A stretch of DNA of 40,110 nucleotides from Streptomyces sp. ASQP_92 (GCF_025399895.1 NZ_JAODUA010000033.1:1-40110), one strand, 5' to 3'. Positions 13,739-22,378 are shown, numbered from the stretch's first letter. The notes: generated by a model not told the origin, from the sequence alone. Numbers and translations: made by a program.

Positions 13739-15260
13739 GGGTAAGTAGACCTGGTGGGGGCGGGGCCATGCTGGGTGAGGCATCGGCGGCAATCGCCGCG
13801 GCGACTGCTTCGCTGCGCCATACGAGCATCGGTATGCCGGACAGGTAGTAGTGGGTGCCGCTGGTGAGGTGGCCCAGGGCGAGTAGCGATGGCTGGGGCC
13901 TGCCGCTGCGGTCGATGAGTCGTCCGGTTTCTGGCTGCACGCGCAAGCCGCCGTCCGGGTGCTGTTGTCCGCACCCGTTACGGATCACCGCGTCCATCAG
14001 TTCATCGGGCGTGGCCGGGTGGGCCGCCGGTGGTGCGGTAGCGGCGGCGATCACAACGTCGGCTTCCACCGTGTCGTGCTGCGCTGTGATCCGGAACCCC
14101 TGCTCCGCCGGCGTGATCTTCTGAAGGCCTCGCAGGACCTGCAACTGACCGCTGTCCGCCGTCTCGACGAGTGTGTTGGCTGTTGCGGCCGGCATGGGGG
14201 AGGTGAAGCTGGCCCATAGCCGGTGGTAGCGGCGGAGGAACTGCTGCCGATCGCTGCGGGGCAGAGCTGGCCACCAATAGTGCACGGTGGTGATCAGAGC
14301 CCAGGTGGCTACTTGGAGCCAGTCGACGTTCGGTACGTGTTCCCGGTCGGTGAGTTGTCGGCGCACACGCCTCAATCCCCAGTCCGCCATGGACATCTCG
14401 GAGGCGATTTGCCCTGGCGTGGCCCCTGCGCGAAGTGCTTCTTCCCGGGCCAGAGCAGCCACCGTCGACAGGCGAAGAGGTGAGGACGAGCGCTCAAGGC
14501 GGTCCCGAACGGTCTCTGGGGTCAGCAGTGACGGCCGCCCGACCTGCCGTGGGCGGCGTACGGCGGCAAGGATGCCGTCACGGGAGAGCAGCGTGATCCG
14601 CCCCTGATGGCTTTGGGCGCGCAGTCCGAGGACGGTGTCGACGGCGGTGAGCCCGCAGCCGATGACGGCCACGGAGGCCGACGGATGAATGGTGCCCAGA
14701 GTGGAGGCCACGGGGTAGGGGCGGCTGATGTAGGAGGGGTGACCGGCGAGTTCGTAGGGGTCGTAGCCGAACGGTTCCGACGGTTCTCCAACACACAGCA
14801 CTGTGTAGTCGCATGGGACGGTAGCCCCGTCTTCCAGGCCGACCAGTGTCTTGTGACCGTCGAGCGCGACACTCACGGCGCGTCGGTGCAGCCATTCGAC
14901 ACGCCAGCCGGAGGCCGCCAGGCCGTCCAGGGTCTGAGAGAGGGTTTCCTCGAGGTAGCGGCCGTAGACATGCCGAGGCGGGAAGCTCTCCTGCGTCCAC
15001 CAGCGGGAGGAACAGCTCTCGCCGTGGTGGCGGGCGAGCCACCGCTGGGCGTGCTGTGGGTCGTTCGGGTTCAGCGTCATCATGGTGGGCGGGGCGTTCA
15101 CCACGATCTCGTCCCGGTCCATCCTGTATGCCCTGCCGCGCCACAGCTGATCCGAGGGCTCCACGATCACGAGGTCGACGGGGCGAGAGCCGAGTGCGCG
15201 GGCGAGCGCCATGACGAGACAGGCCGCGGCCGTGCCTCCGCCCACTATGCAGATACGCAT
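13707..15260 (-). CDS. FAD/NAD(P)-binding oxidoreductase of the 13.7-21.3 kb operon
   Basis: The 517-residue flavoprotein starts MRICIVGGGTAAACLVMALA (dinucleotide-binding GGGTAA) with an acidic residue after the second strand (VIVEPS). A second Rossmann motif, VAVIGCGLTAVDTVLGLRAQ, probably binds NADPH. VTLGHLTSGTHYYLSGIPML-type sequence near the C-terminus closes the FAD site. The layout fits the FAD-NAD(P)-binding (NAD_binding_9) family, related in outline to N-hydroxylating monooxygenases. A monooxygenase or reductase step on the pathway product is plausible. It is the last gene of the operon, nine bases after the methyltransferase. Its final ~10 residues are antisense to a transposase fragment, so the native C-terminus may have been replaced. 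Confidence 0.85.
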   Translation of the reverse strand: MRICIVGGGTAAACLVMALARALGSRPVDLVIVEPSDQLWRGRAYRMDRDEIVVNAPPTMMTLNPNDPQHAQRWLARHHGESCSSRWWTQESFPPRHVYGRYLEETLSQTLDGLAASGWRVEWLHRRAVSVALDGHKTLVGLEDGATVPCDYTVLCVGEPSEPFGYDPYELAGHPSYISRPYPVASTLGTIHPSASVAVIGCGLTAVDTVLGLRAQSHQGRITLLSRDGILAAVRRPRQVGRPSLLTPETVRDRLERSSSPLRLSTVAALAREEALRAGATPGQIASEMSMADWGLRRVRRQLTDREHVPNVDWLQVATWALITTVHYWWPALPRSDRQQFLRRYHRLWASFTSPMPAATANTLVETADSGQLQVLRGLQKITPAEQGFRITAQHDTVEADVVIAAATAPPAAHPATPDELMDAVIRNGCGQQHPDGGLRVQPETGRLIDRSGRPQPSLLALGHLTSGTHYYLSGIPMLVWRSEAVAAAIAADASPSMAPPPPGLLTQVSPRRVKHP

Positions 15261-15269
15261 GCGCAGCTC

Positions 15270-16100
15270 CTAGGCTTTCGGGGGCGTTGTGCTGGCGGAT
15301 GGGCGCCTTCGAGCCAGCGCGAAGCGGTAGGTGATGCTGCCGAGGAACCCTTCCTCGTGCGCCCTGCGTCGCGCTTCGTCCTTGAGTGAGCGGGCGAGGT
15401 CTTTGCCGATCGTTCCGCTGTCGAACAGGGAGTCCACGCCTCGGTCGATGATGGTGTAGGCGTAGTCCGAGTGCGCAGCGGTGTAGTCGTGGGCGCCTGC
15501 CTGCTTGAGCTGGAAGCCTGCCGCCTTCAGCAGGCGGGGGAGGGATCGCAGGTCGTGCGTGTTCACGACGTACTGTGCGCGCCAGGCGTCCACGCAAGCG
15601 TTCAGCGGATCGTGTGGGCCCAGCGAGAAGTCCGCCGATGCGTAGTCGCCGTCCAGCACGGCGACTTGTCCTCCCGGACGGCACACCCTGTACGCCTCCT
15701 GGAGCACCGAGCGGATGTCCGGTGTGTGGCTGAGCAACGTGTACATGAGGACCGTCGAGAACGACTCATCTGCGAACGGCAGCCGGTGCGCGTCGGCTGC
15801 CAGGAGCTTGGGTTTCCCGGCCGTTCCGCCCGCTTGGCCGGCCATCCTCAACAGGTCGACGCTGTGGTCGATGCCGACCACTGTGGCGGCGGGTGCCCGG
15901 TCGCAGAGGTCGGCGAGAAGCTCGCCGGAACCACAGCCGATCTCCAGCAGCGGCCCGGAGGTGACATCGACGGCCGTGAGGAAGCGCTGCAACATCCGGT
16001 ACTGAGTTGGGTCCTGTTTGCGGGAGTGCAGTACTGATGCAATCTGCTGTGTGGTCTCGCTGTCGCACGTCGCCAGCGAGGAGAACACGTCATCGTTCAT
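15270..16100 (-). CDS. Class I SAM-dependent methyltransferase
   Basis: The 276-residue protein has the class I motifs in order: LLEIGCGSGELLADLCDRAP (motif I, residues 51-60), VVGIDHSVDLL with an acidic residue after the second strand, AADAHRLPFADESFSTVLMY (motifs II-III) and RVCRPGGQVAVLDGDYASAD (post-III). This is the UbiE/COQ5-like small-molecule type. Its ATG at 16100 overlaps the end of the ATP-grasp gene by four bases (ATGA), so the two are translationally coupled and probably act on the same intermediate. The methyl acceptor cannot be read from sequence; O- or N-methylation of the ligase product is a reasonable guess. Confidence 0.9.
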   Translation of the reverse strand: MNDDVFSSLATCDSETTQQIASVLHSRKQDPTQYRMLQRFLTAVDVTSGPLLEIGCGSGELLADLCDRAPAATVVGIDHSVDLLRMAGQAGGTAGKPKLLAADAHRLPFADESFSTVLMYTLLSHTPDIRSVLQEAYRVCRPGGQVAVLDGDYASADFSLGPHDPLNACVDAWRAQYVVNTHDLRSLPRLLKAAGFQLKQAGAHDYTAAHSDYAYTIIDRGVDSLFDSGTIGKDLARSLKDEARRRAHEEGFLGSITYRFALARRRPSASTTPPKA

Positions 16101-17347
16101 CGACGCTCACTGCCCGTGGTCGGTGCAGCCTCGACGCGGAAGAGGGCCGCTTCGTCCTCCAGTCTGCTCAGCGCCTCAAGAGACTGCAGGACTACAGCCT
16201 CCTCGGGATGGACGAAGTAGACGATCCCTGTCTTGCCCTTGGTCAGGGTGTTCTTGTGGATCGGTTGCCCGACGTGCGGCAGTCCCTGCACGCTGTGGAA
16301 GCCCGGGAGCCTGCGCACGGATGACAAACCTGGCACCGCTGCCAGAACTCCGGACTCCCAGCAACGTACGAACGCCTTGCCCATCACCTGCGGCGGGGCG
16401 TAGGCGTCGGAGGAACGGGCCTTGAACGAGGTGGGGTCGCCGAGGCTCTCTGCGAGTAAGTGCTGCTGGCTGGTGCCGAACGCGGCGAAGTAGGGATCGG
16501 GATGGAGCACCGGTCCCAGGATGCGCGCATTGACCTCGATGAGGCGCGGGCCGTCAGGGGTGAGGCGCACGTCCGCATTGGCCGCGCCCTGACGGATACC
16601 CAGAGCGTCCAGGCAGTCGAGGGTGTAGGACACCAACTCCCGTTCGGCTGCACCAAGGCTGGGGCAGCTGACGTTGTACCGGCGCACAGGAAGGCCGTCG
16701 AGTTCGGCGATGACACTTCGGGTCACCTCACACACCACGTGCTGGCCGTCCAGCGTCACCGTCGTCACCACGTACTGCTCACCCTGAAGATATTGCTGGA
16801 CGAGCGCCGTGTCGTTCGGCAGGCCCACGAGGTTCATCTGGTGGTGAATGTCCAGGAAGTGGGCCACCGCCTCTGCTTCCGTCCAGCACACCCTGCAACC
16901 GTCGCTGCCGGAGCTTTGGCTGGGTTTGACGACCACGGGTAACCCAAGGTGTTGAAGAGCCCCGGTCAGGTCTTCCACTGTTGCCACTGCGGCCTGACCC
17001 GCGCAGGGCACTCCGGCTTGTCGCAGAGCTTCGCCCATCAGCGCCTTGTCCCGCCGCGCGGCAGCCGTATCGTCTTCGTTGCGCGCCAGGCCCAGGGCTG
17101 CTGCAAGATCATGAGCCAACGAGACGCCGAACTCGCTTGCAGGAACGACGTGTTGGATACCCCGATGACGCAGGGCTGCGGCTGTGTCAGCCATGTTTTC
17201 GCTCGCGATCAGGACGGGCGCGCTCGTGTCACGTCTGGCCGTCTTCGAGAACCGCTTCTCGTACAGGTGCACGCAGTCCTGGCCACGCTCCCTGAGGGCG
17301 GAGGAGAGGAAGACGCCGCTGGAAAGGGGGTCGACCAAAGCGATCAT
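16097..17347 (-). CDS. ATP-grasp ligase
   Basis: The 416-residue protein has an N-terminal preATP-grasp domain (MIALVDPLSSGVFLSSALRE), then ATP-grasp motifs. The lysine of LPVVVKPSQSSGSDG contacts nucleotide, ALVQQYLQGEQYVVTTVTLD follows, and the metal site lies in ADVRLTPDGPRLIEVNARIL (D, E, N). The C-terminal TKGKTGIVYFVH resembles L-amino-acid-ligase-type members. Such enzymes activate a carboxylate as acyl phosphate and join it to an amine. AGAGGA precedes ATG 17347. It follows the HAD-GT20 gene by 117 bases and overlaps the methyltransferase gene. Likely role: attaching an amino acid or other acid to the pathway core. Confidence 0.9.
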   Translation of the reverse strand: MIALVDPLSSGVFLSSALRERGQDCVHLYEKRFSKTARRDTSAPVLIASENMADTAAALRHRGIQHVVPASEFGVSLAHDLAAALGLARNEDDTAAARRDKALMGEALRQAGVPCAGQAAVATVEDLTGALQHLGLPVVVKPSQSSGSDGCRVCWTEAEAVAHFLDIHHQMNLVGLPNDTALVQQYLQGEQYVVTTVTLDGQHVVCEVTRSVIAELDGLPVRRYNVSCPSLGAAERELVSYTLDCLDALGIRQGAANADVRLTPDGPRLIEVNARILGPVLHPDPYFAAFGTSQQHLLAESLGDPTSFKARSSDAYAPPQVMGKAFVRCWESGVLAAVPGLSSVRRLPGFHSVQGLPHVGQPIHKNTLTKGKTGIVYFVHPEEAVVLQSLEALSRLEDEAALFRVEAAPTTGSERR

Positions 17348-17464
17348 GGTGGTCCTCTTGCTTACGAAGTGGTGGACGCACCGTTCATCTCGCAGCGGTA
17401 GCTGTCCAGGTGGGTGTGTGGATGTGTCCCTTTGTGGCTGACAAGTCGAATCGAAGGCGGCGCG

Positions 17465-19660
17465 TCACTGTTTGGTGGCCGAAACCGTCCTCCCGGTTTC
17501 GGTGACGAGCCCCGCCCCTTGCGGCGCCGCCGTTCGAACGGTCGGGTCTGGCGATTGTCCGGGCCTCTCGCGGATGGCCGCGATCACTGCGCGGGCCCAG
17601 TCGGCGGGTGGGGCGGCGTCGAGCAGGTGCATCAGGTGGGCCGTGTTCGCCGTGCGATGAGAGGGGGCCATTGTCAGGGCGGTGTGCAGGGTGTCGACGA
17701 GGTCCTGCGGGTCGTGCGGGTCGGTGAGCAGCGCCGCGTTCCCGAGTTGCTGGGCGATACCGGTGTGGCAGGACAGGACGAGGATGCCTGCGCGTTCGGT
17801 GGCGACTTGGGCTGTGAGGTATTCCTGGACGGTGAGGTTCATCCCGTCCGCCAGGGAGGTCACCCAGAAGACGCCGGCTGCCAGATAGTGGTCCACGACC
17901 TCGGTGAAGGGGAGCGATCGGGGGATGTATTCCACCGGCTGCCATTCACTGGTGCCCCATCGGGCATTGAGGGTGGTGATGGCCTGCTGAAGTTCGATGC
18001 GAGTTGCCTCGTAGGCGTGGATGCCGGGTTCAGGTGGCGGGCAAACGAGCCGCAAGCGCAGGCGGCCGCGCAGTTCCGGTTGGCGGTCGAGGAGGGTCGC
18101 GACGGCGCGGATCTTGTGAACGGGCGCCTTGGCGTAGTCCAGGCGTTCCACGGACAGCACCAACAGGCTGTCCGTGACGGCGACTTGAGGGGTACGGGAG
18201 CGTGCCAGGGCTGCGACGGCGGTCTGGTCGATGCCCAGGGGATGGACACCGGTGCGCGGCACTGTGGTGCTGTCTTGCAGGAGCTTATGGAAGTGGTCGG
18301 CGAAGGCGGCCGTGTGGAAGCCTGCCCAGTCCAGTTGGGCGAGGGAGGCGCGCAGTTGTTCGGCGACGGGCAGGGCACGGAAGACGTCGGGCGGAGGAAA
18401 GGGGGTGTGGTGGAACAGGCCGATGGTCACGTCAGGCCGGGCGCGCTTGAGGAGGCCGGGGACGAGCCAGAGGTTGTAGTCGTGCAGCCACACGGTTGCG
18501 CCCTGGGCGGCGTGGGCGCTGATGTGGTCGGCGAAGGCGGCGTTGACGTGCTCGTAGTCGGCCCAGTGAGCGGGATCGTGATGGATGAGGTGAGGCTGGG
18601 ACATGAGCGCCGGCCACAGCATTTCTTTGCAGGCCCGGTGGAAGTACCCGGCCCAGCGGGACGCCTGCACGGGCAGCAGCGCCATCGGCAGGTGGCCGGG
18701 GAACGAGGCGGGCCAGGAATCGTGGCCTTCTGCGGCGACCGCGGCGGCCCACACAGCGCGCAGGTCGCCATCGCTGGTCGTGCTGCCGAAGACGGATGTC
18801 AGGGTGGGCAGGATGCCGTTGGGGCTGGAGGGCCGTTCCCACCGTCCTCCCGCCCAGCGAGCAGGCGCGCGGTGGTAGCAGATGACGACAGGTGGGGGCG
18901 GCTCGATCCAGTTGAGTTGCTGGAGCGTTGAGAGGATGGCGGCGGCCCCATCGAGAGGGGAGCGGTGGATCAGGGGGCCTTGGGGGGCCTGTTCGGTGAG
19001 GGACGCCTCGGCGTTACCCACGATGACACCGTGAGAGCGGAGGTGGAACAGTGACAGGTCATTGAGCGAGTCACCTGCAACGAGCAGGCTGGACAAGGGC
19101 CATTGGTGCCTGTCCATGAGCAGCTGAACGGCGGGTCCCTTGCCCGCATGTGGGGGCAGGACGTCGAAGTAGCGTTCTTCGCTGTAGGACCAGCTGCATC
19201 CCATGTTCTCCACTGCCGACGTGAGGGCGCCGGTCAGCCTTTCGGGAGCCAGGAAGAACGAGCAGCGGCCATCCTGTGCGACGTCCTGGTAGGCGAGTTG
19301 GGGAAAGCCGCGCAGTGCCTCCCGGACGAGTGCGGGCCCGGGCCACCCCATCCGCAGGCGGTGTTCCAGCGCGTCGACGTGGCTCATGTCGGTGGCGTCG
19401 ATGACGCTGGCACCGACGTCGGCCACAATCCACCGGGGTGAGGGAAGCAGCGGGTCCTGGCGCAGCAGTGTCCGCACAGAGTTCAGGCTGCGGCCCGTGG
19501 CGAAAACGACACTGATCTCCGGGTGACGCTCCAGAGCACGGCGCAGTTGAAGACGGCTCTCCTGGTCGCCGCCCAGCAATGTGCCGTCCAGGTCAGTGAC
19601 CAGGACTCTTTGGCCCGCAGAAGCGTGTCCGCCACGCGCCCGGCTTTCGTTGGAGTTCAT
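17465..19660 (-). CDS. HAD phosphatase-GT20 fusion, glucosylglycerol-phosphate synthase/phosphatase-like
   Basis: The 731-residue bifunctional enzyme starts at ATG 19660 behind AGGGGG. Residues ~18-265 form an HAD-IIB phosphatase: VLVTDLDGTLLGG (nucleophile D23, D25), VVFATGRSL and LLVAGDSLNDLSLF. Residues ~280-690 form a GT20 glycosyltransferase: VWLHDYNLWLVPGLLKRARP, GLFHHTPFPPPDVFRALPV and VTSLADGMNLTVQEYL. HDYNLWxVP and FHHTPFP resemble GgpS more than OtsA (HDYHL), and a phosphatase-first order is what I recall for the GgpPS fusion of Pseudomonas, whereas trehalose fusions usually have the synthase first. Predicted reaction: nucleotide-glucose plus a polyol phosphate gives a glucoside phosphate, then dephosphorylation. 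The acceptor is uncertain. Confidence 0.85.
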   Translation of the reverse strand: MNSNESRARGGHASAGQRVLVTDLDGTLLGGDQESRLQLRRALERHPEISVVFATGRSLNSVRTLLRQDPLLPSPRWIVADVGASVIDATDMSHVDALEHRLRMGWPGPALVREALRGFPQLAYQDVAQDGRCSFFLAPERLTGALTSAVENMGCSWSYSEERYFDVLPPHAGKGPAVQLLMDRHQWPLSSLLVAGDSLNDLSLFHLRSHGVIVGNAEASLTEQAPQGPLIHRSPLDGAAAILSTLQQLNWIEPPPPVVICYHRAPARWAGGRWERPSSPNGILPTLTSVFGSTTSDGDLRAVWAAAVAAEGHDSWPASFPGHLPMALLPVQASRWAGYFHRACKEMLWPALMSQPHLIHHDPAHWADYEHVNAAFADHISAHAAQGATVWLHDYNLWLVPGLLKRARPDVTIGLFHHTPFPPPDVFRALPVAEQLRASLAQLDWAGFHTAAFADHFHKLLQDSTTVPRTGVHPLGIDQTAVAALARSRTPQVAVTDSLLVLSVERLDYAKAPVHKIRAVATLLDRQPELRGRLRLRLVCPPPEPGIHAYEATRIELQQAITTLNARWGTSEWQPVEYIPRSLPFTEVVDHYLAAGVFWVTSLADGMNLTVQEYLTAQVATERAGILVLSCHTGIAQQLGNAALLTDPHDPQDLVDTLHTALTMAPSHRTANTAHLMHLLDAAPPADWARAVIAAIRERPGQSPDPTVRTAAPQGAGLVTETGRTVSATKQ

Positions 19661-19689
19661 GACGGCCCCCTGCTCTTGTGGTTCCACGT

Positions 19690-20610
19690 TCAGTGCGGCA
19701 GCCGGGTCAGCCAGGCTGTGAGCTCGGGGGCGGTGAGCGCGTTGCTGGAGCCCGGGCCGGTAACGGAAGCGGCTCCGCAGGCCACGGCTGCTGCCAGGCA
19801 GTCGTTCAGCGGGCTGCCCTCCATCCACTGGTGCACGAAGCCCACGTTGAAGCAGTCTCCGGCTCCCGTCGTGTCCACGACCGGCACCGTGAGCGAGTCT
19901 TGAGATGCCCGAAGCCCTTTCGTTGCGGCCACCGCGCCTGCCGGACCACGTTTGATCACCACCGTGGGCACTAACTCGCAGAGCAGTTCCAGTGCCTTCT
20001 CGACCGTGCCGGCCCCGGTCACCCGCAGCGCTTCTGACTCGTTGGGCGCGAACACGTCCACCTGCCCCAGGGCCTTGCGCACGTCGTCCATGCCGATGTG
20101 GCCGGCATAGTCCTGGCAGTCCATGAACACCCGGGTCTCGTGCTGAGCAGCCATCTCCAGCGCGTCTGTGGTCTCCGGGCCGAACTGAAGGAAGGGGAGC
20201 ATCACCACCGACGGACGGAACCTATCGATCAACTCTGCGAGAGGGCGTGCCGTGATGGGGTCCTCGTGGGCGATCATTGCCCGGTCCTTCCTATCGGACA
20301 AGGCCACCGTCACATTGCGCACAGGGCGTGGGTGATGGCGGAAGCCTGCCTCGTCCATGCCTTCTTGGCGCGCTGCGGCCAGGACCTCACGGCTGAAGAC
20401 ATCCGTGCCGAAATCGGCCGCCCACACGGTCTGCCGCCCCAGCCGGTGCAGCCCCATCGCCAAGGTGAACGCCCCTCCGGGCACCATGTCCAGTCCATCG
20501 GCCCACACCTCGGCCCCCGCCCTCACCGCGCCGCGCAGATCCGTGAGGACCAGGTCGACCGCGTAGGCCCCGGCGATGAGCACCGCCTCTTTGGCTCGCT
20601 GAGATGACAT
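19690..20610 (-). CDS. PfkB-family carbohydrate kinase
   Basis: The 306-residue protein starts at ATG 20610, five bases after the preceding methyltransferase gene's stop. It shows the ribokinase/PfkB features MVPGGAFTLAMGLHRLGRQT (sugar-binding GG motif, with T where N is usual) and VVDTTGAGDCFNVGF, the signature with catalytic Asp in GAGD. VFAPNESEALRVTG matches the PfkB N-E motif. It should phosphorylate a sugar, polyol or nucleoside using ATP. In this operon it may supply the phosphorylated acceptor for the GT20 domain or phosphorylate its product. A longer open frame to 20892 only overlaps the neighbour and lacks motifs. Confidence 0.9.
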   Translation of the reverse strand: MSSQRAKEAVLIAGAYAVDLVLTDLRGAVRAGAEVWADGLDMVPGGAFTLAMGLHRLGRQTVWAADFGTDVFSREVLAAARQEGMDEAGFRHHPRPVRNVTVALSDRKDRAMIAHEDPITARPLAELIDRFRPSVVMLPFLQFGPETTDALEMAAQHETRVFMDCQDYAGHIGMDDVRKALGQVDVFAPNESEALRVTGAGTVEKALELLCELVPTVVIKRGPAGAVAATKGLRASQDSLTVPVVDTTGAGDCFNVGFVHQWMEGSPLNDCLAAAVACGAASVTGPGSSNALTAPELTAWLTRLPH

Positions 20611-20615
20611 GGGCG

Positions 20616-21323
20616 TCACCGGCTCAGCCGGTATGCGATGTACTCCACCAGTCGGCCCTCGCGCTCGCGCTGTAGTCGGTCCACCACCGTGCGCCGTAGT
20701 CCGCTGCGGTCCATCAGTGACTGGGCGAAAGCCAGATCGCCGCTGCTGCCGAAGAAGAAGAGAAGACAGCCCTTCGGAGCAAGGTAGTCGGCGACGGAAG
20801 CGAACATGGCCCGCAGCATGCGGTAGCCCTCGTCGGTGGTGGCCGCCTCCAGATGGTCCCGGGGAGCGAACCAGCGAAACGGCGGAGAGCACACGATCAG
20901 GTCGAACGTGCCCTCCACCGCACTGAAGACATCACTTTCCAGCGCAAGAACTCGCTCACCCACCCCGTTGCGTACGGCGTTCGCGGCCGCCGCTGCGACA
21001 GCGTGCGGGTTGATGTCGACAGCCAGCACCTCACAGCCGCGTCCTGCGGCCAAGATGCCATTGATGCCGCTCCCGGTGCCCAGGTCCAGCACTCTTCGTC
21101 CGCTCTTGGCTTCCGAAAGGACCGCCCTGCCCAGCACCTCGGCCACCGCAGGCGCAGGCGCGAGCACTTCGGGCGGCACCATGAGATCCAGCCCCATGCA
21201 ATGCACCAACCGCTCGCCGCTCGCCGCGCTATGTCGGGCAGTCTCATAACCCAGTTCGTGCCACGCACGAATCAAGTCGGTCTGCTCCTGCGGCAACTGC
21301 GGCACGTGCTGGCACTCAGGCAT
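20616..21323 (-). CDS. HemK/PrmC-like methyltransferase (MTS type)
   Basis: The 235-residue protein from ATG 21323 has RRVLDLGTGSGINGILAAGR (motif I), VLAVDINPHAVAAAAANAVR and FDLIVCSPPFRWFAPRDHLE. The SPPF is the (N/D/S)PP(F/Y) motif of methyltransferases that modify planar nitrogens, such as PrmC and RsmC/D types. An N-terminal helical part (LPQEQTDLIRAWHELGYETA) precedes it. It is the first gene of the six-gene operon, so N-methylation of the pathway product is an alternative to a housekeeping role. An upstream ATG at 21398 would add 25 residues without clear similarity; neither start has a strong ribosome binding site. Confidence 0.85.
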   Translation of the reverse strand: MPECQHVPQLPQEQTDLIRAWHELGYETARHSAASGERLVHCMGLDLMVPPEVLAPAPAVAEVLGRAVLSEAKSGRRVLDLGTGSGINGILAAGRGCEVLAVDINPHAVAAAAANAVRNGVGERVLALESDVFSAVEGTFDLIVCSPPFRWFAPRDHLEAATTDEGYRMLRAMFASVADYLAPKGCLLFFFGSSGDLAFAQSLMDRSGLRRTVVDRLQREREGRLVEYIAYRLSR

Positions 21324-21561
21324 GATCAGAAACGTAAGCGAACGATGACGCCCAGTTGTGGCGTTGCCGAAAGAAGTGGCCGTATATCGACTCTGCATTG
21401 CTCAAAAGGGCCCAGCACCGAGCTGTCTGACGGCTGAGCCCACCGGCGATCAGCGGAGCTCCCACGTTTGAGGCCGCCACGGTGCACGGTGGTGTGATGG
21501 CAGGGCCGCCTGCGGTGGGCTTGGCTTTTGGCCAGGACGGCCTCAGGGCCCAAGTCCGGCG

Positions 21562-21741
21562 CTAGTCGAGCAATGACATACGGAGTGCTCGGAGTCCTCC
21601 GAGCGCGCCAGCCTCGGCCAGTTGCCAACAGTTCTTCCGCTCGACGGTCGACAGTAGTCCGAGCAGGTAGGCGCGGGTCGTGGCCCGGGGTTCAACTCGC
21701 CCGAGCCGACCCGCGATCCGGGCCATGACCTGGTCGAACAT
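21562..21741 (-). pseudogene. IS701-family transposase N-terminal relic
   Basis: The minus strand encodes MFDQVMARIAGRLGRVEPRA, then TTRAYLLGLLSTVERKNCWQ and LAEAGALGGLRALRMSLLD. The first ~42 residues match IS701-type transposases (MFDxxxxRIAxRFxRVEPRxxAxxYLxGLLSxVERKNCWQLAEQAG). After LAEAG the sequence diverges and stops, so an internal deletion joined unrelated DNA. No catalytic residues remain. It marks the promoter-side flank of the 13.7-21.3 kb operon. Confidence 0.75.
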
Positions 21742-21874
21742 CGCCCCCGCCAGCGAGCAGGGTCTGCGCTATGGCCTGCGGCCACCGCACGATCTTCAGG
21801 CGTCCACACAACCTCCGATGATCACGCGGTGGCCGCACGGGTTCCAAGACCGGGTCCGTCACGAGATCGTCTCA

Positions 21875-22378
21875 TCAGACCGGATTACCAGAAGGCCCGT
21901 CGCGCTCGACATTGGCCACCATCGTGCGAAGCACCTTGAGCGCGGCCACGTACTCCTCGTCGCTGATGCCTTTGTGGACTACGGCGCGTACCTCGGTTGC
22001 CAGCTCACGAAGCCGCGCTCTGGCGGCCTCCCCGGCATCCGTGAGGTGCAGGAGCTGCCCGTCGTCGATCCGCAGCCATTCGCGGTGGAGCAACTGGTCG
22101 ACGACCCTGGCTATATCGTGCGGGCCGTCGGCGAGGTGCGTCAGCTGCGCGACGACCTCCTCACGGCTCGGCGCCGCAGGGCCGCCGTTCACGCAGTTGA
22201 GTACCCAGTACTGTGGCTGCGTGACGTCGAGCTTGGCCATCGCGTCACGCAGATGCCGTGTGACGGTCGCATGGGCCAAGCCGCTCCAGTAGCCGATCGG
22301 CTGAGTAGCCAGCATGTCATCAGTCGCGGCCGGGTTCGCGGGCGCCTGGTCAGTGGTGGTGCCGATCAGCGATTCCAT
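21875..22378 (-). CDS. MarR-family transcriptional regulator
   Basis: The 167-residue winged-helix protein contains QPIGYWSGLAHATVTRHLRD, DVTQPQYWVLNCVNGGPAAP, SREEVVAQLTHLADGPHDIA (recognition region) and LLHREWLRIDDGQLLHLTDA, the wing with the D-G-Q-L-x-LT pattern typical of MarR. A dimerising C-terminal helix follows. ATG 22378 is chosen because the protein from there matches usual length; ATG 22429 is an in-frame alternative, and GGAGGG lies 16 bases before 22378. It stands alone between an IS701 relic and a decayed stretch. A regulated neighbour cannot be assigned. Confidence 0.85.
   Translation of the reverse strand: MESLIGTTTDQAPANPAATDDMLATQPIGYWSGLAHATVTRHLRDAMAKLDVTQPQYWVLNCVNGGPAAPSREEVVAQLTHLADGPHDIARVVDQLLHREWLRIDDGQLLHLTDAGEAARARLRELATEVRAVVHKGISDEEYVAALKVLRTMVANVERDGPSGNPV

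Noticed and set aside
17414..18931. ~505-codon plus-strand frame opposite the HAD-GT20 gene, and a similar ~497-codon frame at 35102-36595 opposite the halogenase
   Set aside because: Both are glycine/arginine/valine-rich shadows of real genes with no recognisable domain.
19661..19828. Upstream extension of the HAD-GT20 frame (start at 19828) and of the PfkB frame (start at 20892)
   Set aside because: The extra residues are arginine/proline-rich shadow sequence overlapping neighbouring genes. The internal ATGs at 19660 and 20610 fit family lengths; the 19660 start also has a ribosome binding site.
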